Assembly (NCBI GenBank): GCA_963761655.1
Contig: CAVXHI010000008.1
Span: 124,001-188,000 of the forward strand
Length of the DNA: 64,000 nt
Direction: 5' to 3'
Source: RYN-122 sp963761655
GTDB taxonomy: Bacteria > Actinomycetota > Actinomycetes > Mycobacteriales > SCTD01
The stretch's first letter is position 1, and every line of letters begins with the position of its first letter. A program made the position numbers and the translations under genes. The notes beneath the pieces are model-generated. The model was not told where the DNA came from, did no database searches, and saw only the letters and a program-made list of their open reading frames with translations. Below, one piece after another: positions 59,913 through 64,000 of the stretch.

Positions 59913-62485
59913 CCACACCGGCCGCCACCGCCGAGCCCCTGGACCTGCGCCTCGTCCCCGCCGCCGTCACCGCGTGGGTCGTCGCCTGGCAGGTGCGCGT
60001 CGTCCCGCCCCTGCCGGTGGTCGTCCTGGCGGCGGTGGCGGCCGCCGCCGGCGTGCTGCTCCTGCTGTGGAGCCCGCGACGCGGCTCCGCCGGTCTCGCG
60101 GCTGCCCTGCTGTGCGCCGCGGCGGCAGGCACCTGCACCGCGGCCAGGGTGCACGCACGCACGAGCGGCCCCCTGCCGGACCTGGCCGGACGGGGAGCGG
60201 CGGTCGCGGTCGAGGCCGTCCTCACCGACGACCCGAGGGAGACGACGTCGACGTCCCCCGCCCCGTCGCTCGTCGTCGCCCGGGTCCGCGTCGAGCGGGT
60301 CACCGCGGCGGGGCGGAGCCACGAGCTCCGCGCGCCCGTGCTCGTCCTCACGCAGGAGCGGGCCTGGCTCGGTCTACTGCCCGGGCAGCACCTGTCCGTC
60401 GAGGGCAGGCTGCGTGCCGCGGAGGCCGGGGACGACGTCGGCGCCGTCCTGTCCGCACGGGGGCGGCCCCTGCTGCGCGGTCGCCCGGACCCGGCGCAAC
60501 GGGTGGCCGGCCGCCTGCGCCGGGGGCTGCGCGACGCCGTGTCCGTCCTGCCCGCCGCCGAGCGCGGCCTGCTGCCCGGGCTGGTCGTCGGTGACACGGC
60601 CCGGCTGGACCCGGCCCTCCGCGAGGACTTCCGCAGCGTCGGGCTGACCCACCTGCTGGCCGTCTCCGGCACGAACTGCGCCGTGGTCGCCGGCGCGGTC
60701 CTCCTGCTCGGCCGGCGGCTCGGCCTGGGTCTCCGGGCCTCGCCGGGTCTCGCGGCGGTGGCCCTGCTCGGCTTCGTCGTCCTGGCCCGTCCGTCCCCCA
60801 GCGTCCTGCGGGCCGCCGTCATGGGCGCGGTCGGGCTCGTGGGCCTCGCCACCGGCAGCCGGCGGGCCGCCCTGCCCGCTCTCGCGGGGTCGGTGCTGCT
60901 GCTCGTGCTGCTCGACCCGGACCTGGCCGCGACGGCCGGCTTCGCCCTGTCCGTCCTGGCCACCGGCGGCATCCTGCTGCTCGCCCCCGGCTGGCGGGAC
61001 GCCCTCGCCCGCCGTCTGCCCCGCTGGCTGGCCGAGGCGCTGGCGGTCCCCGCGGCCGCGCAGGTCACGTGCGGGCCGGTCGTGGTCGCGCTGGCCGGGA
61101 CGGTCGGGCTGCTGTCCGTCCCCGCGAACCTGCTCGCCGTCCCCGCGGTCGCCCCCGCCACGGTCCTCGGCGTCGGGTGCGCCCTCCTCGCCCCGGTCTG
61201 CCTGCCGCTCGCCCAGGCCGTGGCCTGGCTCGCGTGGCTCCCCTCGGCCTGGCTGGTCCTCGTCGCCCGGCGCGGGGCCGCGCTCCCCGGTGGGCAGCTC
61301 CCGTGGCCGGACGGTCAGGGCGGTGCGCTGCTGCTGGTCGTCGCCACGCTGCTGGTCGTCGTCGTGCTCCGCCGCCGCCTGCTCCGGCAGGTGGTCGCCG
61401 TGAGCCTGGTCGGGGTGCTCCTCGCCGTGGCGGGCCTGGGTGCCCTCCGCCCGGGCTGGCCGCCGCACGGCTGGTTCATGGTCAGCTGCTCGATCGGGCA
61501 GGGTGACGCGTCGGTGTTCTCGCTCGGCGCGGGCCGGGCCCTGGTCGTCGACGCCGGGCCGGACCCCCGCGCCGTGGACCGCTGCCTGCGCCGGCTCGAC
61601 GTCCGCGAGGTGCCTCTCGTCGTGCTGACGCACCTGCACGCCGACCACGTCGACGGGCTGCCCGGCGTCCTGCGGGGTCGGGCGGTGGGGCTCGTCGAGG
61701 TCGGACCGCTGGACGAGCCGGAGGCGCAGTGGCGCGAGGTGCAGGAGCAGGCCGCGGCGGCGGGGGTGCCGGTCCGGCCCGCGGCGGTCGGCTCGGTGCG
61801 GACAGCCGGGCGCGTCCGCTGGGAGGTCCTCGCGCCGGACCACGCCTTCCACGGCACGAGCTCCGACCCGAACAACAGCAGCCTCGTGCTGCGCGTGGAG
61901 GTCGGTGGGGTGCGGCTCCTGCTGACCGGCGACGTCGAGCCGGAGGCGCAGCGTGAGCTGGTCCGCAGCGGAGCCGACCTGCACGTGGACGTCCTGAAGG
62001 TCCCGCACCACGGCAGCCGGCACCAGGACCCGGGCTTCCTCGAGGCGGTCCGGCCGCGGCTGGCGCTGACCAGCGTCGGGCGCGACAACGGGTACGGGCA
62101 CCCGTCGTCGAGGACGCTCGGGCAGCTGATGGACGAGGGGGCGCGGTCCTACCGGACCGACCGCGACGGCGACACGGCCCTGGCGCTCCGCGAGGGGCAG
62201 CTGGTCAGCGCCGGGCACGACGGGGACGGGCAGCTGCGCGGACCCGTGGTGACGGCCGCGGGCCGCCGCGCACCCGGAGCCCGGGGCGGGACCGCAGGAC
62301 GTCGAGAGACCCGGACCACCGGGAGTCGCGGCCTCGCCGACCACGCCGGTGCAGGACGGCTCGGCGACCGCGGCCGCCGAGACCGTCGCCACGGCCCGGG
62401 GACCACCGAGCCGGCGGAGAGGGGTGCCCGGGCACGTCACGCCGGCGAAACACGGGGGACACGGGCCGTCCCTAGCGTCGCCGTC
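59909..62485 (+). CDS. comEC: ComEC/Rec2-family DNA-uptake channel protein (3' end unclear)
   Basis: About 780 recognisable residues. The order is N-terminal membrane helices, an OB-fold/DUF4131 region (VAVEAVLTDDPRE), then the competence core LRRGLRDAVSVLPAAERGLLPGLVVGDTARLDPALREDFRSVGLTHLLAVSGTNCAVV with many membrane segments. The C-terminal metallo-beta-lactamase-like part has VVLTHLHADHVDGLPG, NNSSLVLRVEVGGVRLLLTGDVE and LKVPHHGSRH. Homology ends near 62230. The frame has no stop and goes on into the next gene. A one-base change near there would give the TGA at 62250. It starts at GTG inside the comEA stop. Confidence 0.85.
62473..62478 (+). promoter_or_regulatory. -10 box before the ATP-grasp gene
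   Basis: TAGCGT with 7 nt to GTG 62486. Confidence 0.5.
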
Positions 62486-64000
62486 GTGAGCGACCTCTTC
62501 GACGGCTACCGGAGCGGCGGAGCCTTCGACGAGCTGTTCGCCGCGCCGGGAGTGCCGCACCCGACCAGCGCCGGGCTCCACGCCGCACTGCAGGCGCTCT
62601 CCGCGGGGGAGCTCGACGCACGGGCGGTGGCGCTCGCCAGGGCCTTCACCGACCAGGGCATCACCTTCAGCCACAGCGGCCAGGAGCGGCCGTTCCCGCT
62701 CGACCTCGTCCCGCGCATCGTGTCGGGCGAGGAGTGGGACGAGGTCAGCCGCGGGGTCGCCCAGCGGGTCCTCGCCCTGGAGGCCTTCCTCGCCGACGTG
62801 CACGGCAGCCAGCAGGTGCTCCAGGACGGCGTCGTCCCGCGGCGCGTGGTCCTCAGCAGCTCCGCCTACACGCGGGCCGCAGCAGGGGTCACTCCCGCGA
62901 ACGGCGTCCGGGTGCACGTCAGCGGCGTCGACCTGGTCCGCGACGAGCAGGGCCGCTTCCGGGTCCTCGAGGACAACCTGCGGACGCCGTCGGGGGTCAG
63001 CTACGTCGTCGAGAACCGGAGGGCCATGGCGCGGGTGTTCCCGGAGCTGCTCGCGACCCACCGGGTCCGCCCGGTGAGCGACTACCCGGCCCGGCTGCTC
63101 CACGCGCTCCGCGCCGCGGCGCCGGCCGGCGTGCACGACCCGACCGTGGTCGTCCTGACCCCCGGCGTCTACAACGCGGCCTACTTCGAGCACTCGCTGC
63201 TGGCCCGGCTCATGGGCGTCGAGCTCGTCGAGGGTCGCGACCTCACCTGCCGCGAGGGCGTCGTCTGGATGCGCACGACGGCGGGGGAGCAGCGGGTCGA
63301 CGTCGTCTACCGACGGGTCGACGACGCGTTCCTCGATCCCGGTCCACTTCCGTCCCGACAGCCTCGTCGGCTGCCCCGGCATCCTGAACGCCGCCCGCGC
63401 CGGGAAGGTGACCATCGCGAACGCCGTCGGGAACGGGGTCGCCGACGACAAGCTGCTCTACACCTACGTGCCGGCCCTCGTCCGCTACTACCTGGGCGAG
63501 GAGCCGCTGCTGGACAACATCGACACCTACCGCCTCGAGGACCCGTCCGTGCTCGAGCACGTGCTCGAGCACCTCGACAGCCTGGTGCTCAAGCCGGTCG
63601 ACGGCTCCGGCGGCAAGGGCATCGTCATCGGCGACCAGGCCACCGACGAGGAGCTCGCCGTCCTGCGTGCGGCGGTCGCGGCCGACCCGCGCGGCTGGAT
63701 CGCCCAGCGGATCGTCCGGCTCTCGACCAGCCCCACCCACGTCGGGGACCGGCTGGCGCCGCGGCACGTCGACCTGCGGCCGTTCGCCGTGCACGACGGC
63801 GACAAGGTCTGGGTGCTGCCTGGCGGGCTCACCCGGGTCGCCCTGCCCGAGGGGTCGCTCGTGGTGAACAGCAGCCAGGGCGGCGGGAGCAAGGACACCT
63901 GGGTGCTCGCCGGGGACGGGGCGGCGGCGGAGCGCGGCCACGACCGGATCCCGCTCGCCGCCCGCCACGACGGACGCGCGCTCGACCAGGGTCCGCAGCG
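62486..64000 (+). CDS. Circularly permuted ATP-grasp type 2 protein (3' end outside window, frameshift)
   Basis: VSDLFDGYRSGGAFDELFAAPGVPHPTSAGLHAALQ is the family N-terminus. GITFSHSGQERPFPLDLVPRIV, GVDLVRDEQGRFRVLEDNLRTPSGVSYVVENR and EGRDLTCREGVVWMRT follow. At 63342 an extra C in GATCCCGG breaks the frame. One base on, VHFRPDSLVGCPGILNAARAGKVTIANAVGNGVADDKLLYTYVPALVRYYLGEEPLL, LVLKPVDGSGGKGIVIG and QGGGSKDTWVL continue. The family (DUF404/407 type) is usually found with an alpha-E domain gene and a transglutaminase-like protein; these would lie beyond the window. Confidence 0.85.
   Translation, partial: MSDLFDGYRSGGAFDELFAAPGVPHPTSAGLHAALQALSAGELDARAVALARAFTDQGITFSHSGQERPFPLDLVPRIVSGEEWDEVSRGVAQRVLALEAFLADVHGSQQVLQDGVVPRRVVLSSSAYTRAAAGVTPANGVRVHVSGVDLVRDEQGRFRVLEDNLRTPSGVSYVVENRRAMARVFPELLATHRVRPVSDYPARLLHALRAAAPAGVHDPTVVVLTPGVYNAAYFEHSLLARLMGVELVEGRDLTCREGVVWMRTTAGEQRVDVVYRRVDDAFLDPGPLPSRQPRRLPRHPERRPRREGDHRERRRERGRRRQAALHLRAGPRPLLPGRGAAAGQHRHLPPRGPVRARARARAPRQPGAQAGRRLRRQGHRHRRPGHRRGARRPACGGRGRPARLDRPADRPALDQPHPRRGPAGAAARRPAAVRRARRRQGLGAAWRAHPGRPARGVARGEQQPGRREQGHLGARRGRGGGGARPRPDPARRPPRRTRARPGSAA

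Noticed and set aside
60374..63451. A 1025-codon minus-strand open frame
   Set aside because: Antisense to comEC and the ATP-grasp gene, both with clear motifs.
59909..64000. ComEC-ATP-grasp fusion protein
   Set aside because: The joint is low complexity, the second gene has its own TANNNT box and GTG, and the two families are not fused elsewhere to my knowledge.

Overview
The window is high-GC actinobacterial DNA. GTG starts are common, genes overlap tightly by GTGA/ATGA, and many genes look leaderless: a TANNNT box sits 6-7 nt before the start codon with no ribosome binding site. A soil-type relative of the Geodermatophilales/Frankiales/Kineosporiales is plausible, but the sequence does not fix the genus.

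Region 1 (1-5018) is chromosomal. A TetR-type regulator is separated by a perfect 20-bp palindrome from a divergent galactose operon: a GH2 glycosidase that would release the sugar, then GalT and GalK of the Leloir pathway. A 5'-truncated alpha/beta-hydrolase ends the segment where mobile DNA begins.

Region 2 (about 5019-31981) is a mosaic of mobile DNA: an IS110 element split by an IS21 element, two nearly identical IS256-type copies, two IS3-type elements, an IS110 remnant and a second IS21 element. The most unusual part is 8546-22059. Short, mostly unrelated genes on both strands are separated by a conserved core, TARCGGCACNTACC, at roughly 250-500-bp steps once the IS insertions are removed. 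The core often supplies the stop codon of the preceding gene and, in at least two cases, the -10 box of the next. Some boundaries are imperfect palindromes. The series ends in 87 full copies plus one partial copy of a 34-bp unit carrying the same core. After an IS3 element comes a tyrosine recombinase whose 5' end faces the array. I read this as an integron-like cassette island with non-canonical recombination sites. To its right lie Lsr2-like and GreA-like genes, MazEF and Phd/RelE-type toxin-antitoxin pairs, and a MobC-like gene with a relaxase stub.

Region 3 (32104-40233) is a complete-looking type I Wadjet (JetABCD) plasmid-defence operon on the minus strand. Its promoter end abuts a fragment matching the 3' end of ssrA (tmRNA), a classic integration site. 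jetA, jetB and jetC each carry apparent frameshifts.

Region 4 (40331-64000) is chromosomal: a neutral-ceramidase-like hydrolase; a PucR regulator with a GMC oxidoreductase, divergent from a Baeyer-Villiger-type monooxygenase; a secreted DUF6351 protein; a ferric-reductase-like operon; an LLM flavin oxidoreductase; a secreted FxLYD-type protein; a hydrolase; leuS with a leucine-codon attenuator; DegV, PlsY, ComEA, ComEC; and an ATP-grasp protein running off the end. Single-base frameshifts recur in otherwise good genes (jetA-C, GMC oxidoreductase, comEA, comEC tail, ATP-grasp), several at G/C runs, so some may be sequencing errors.
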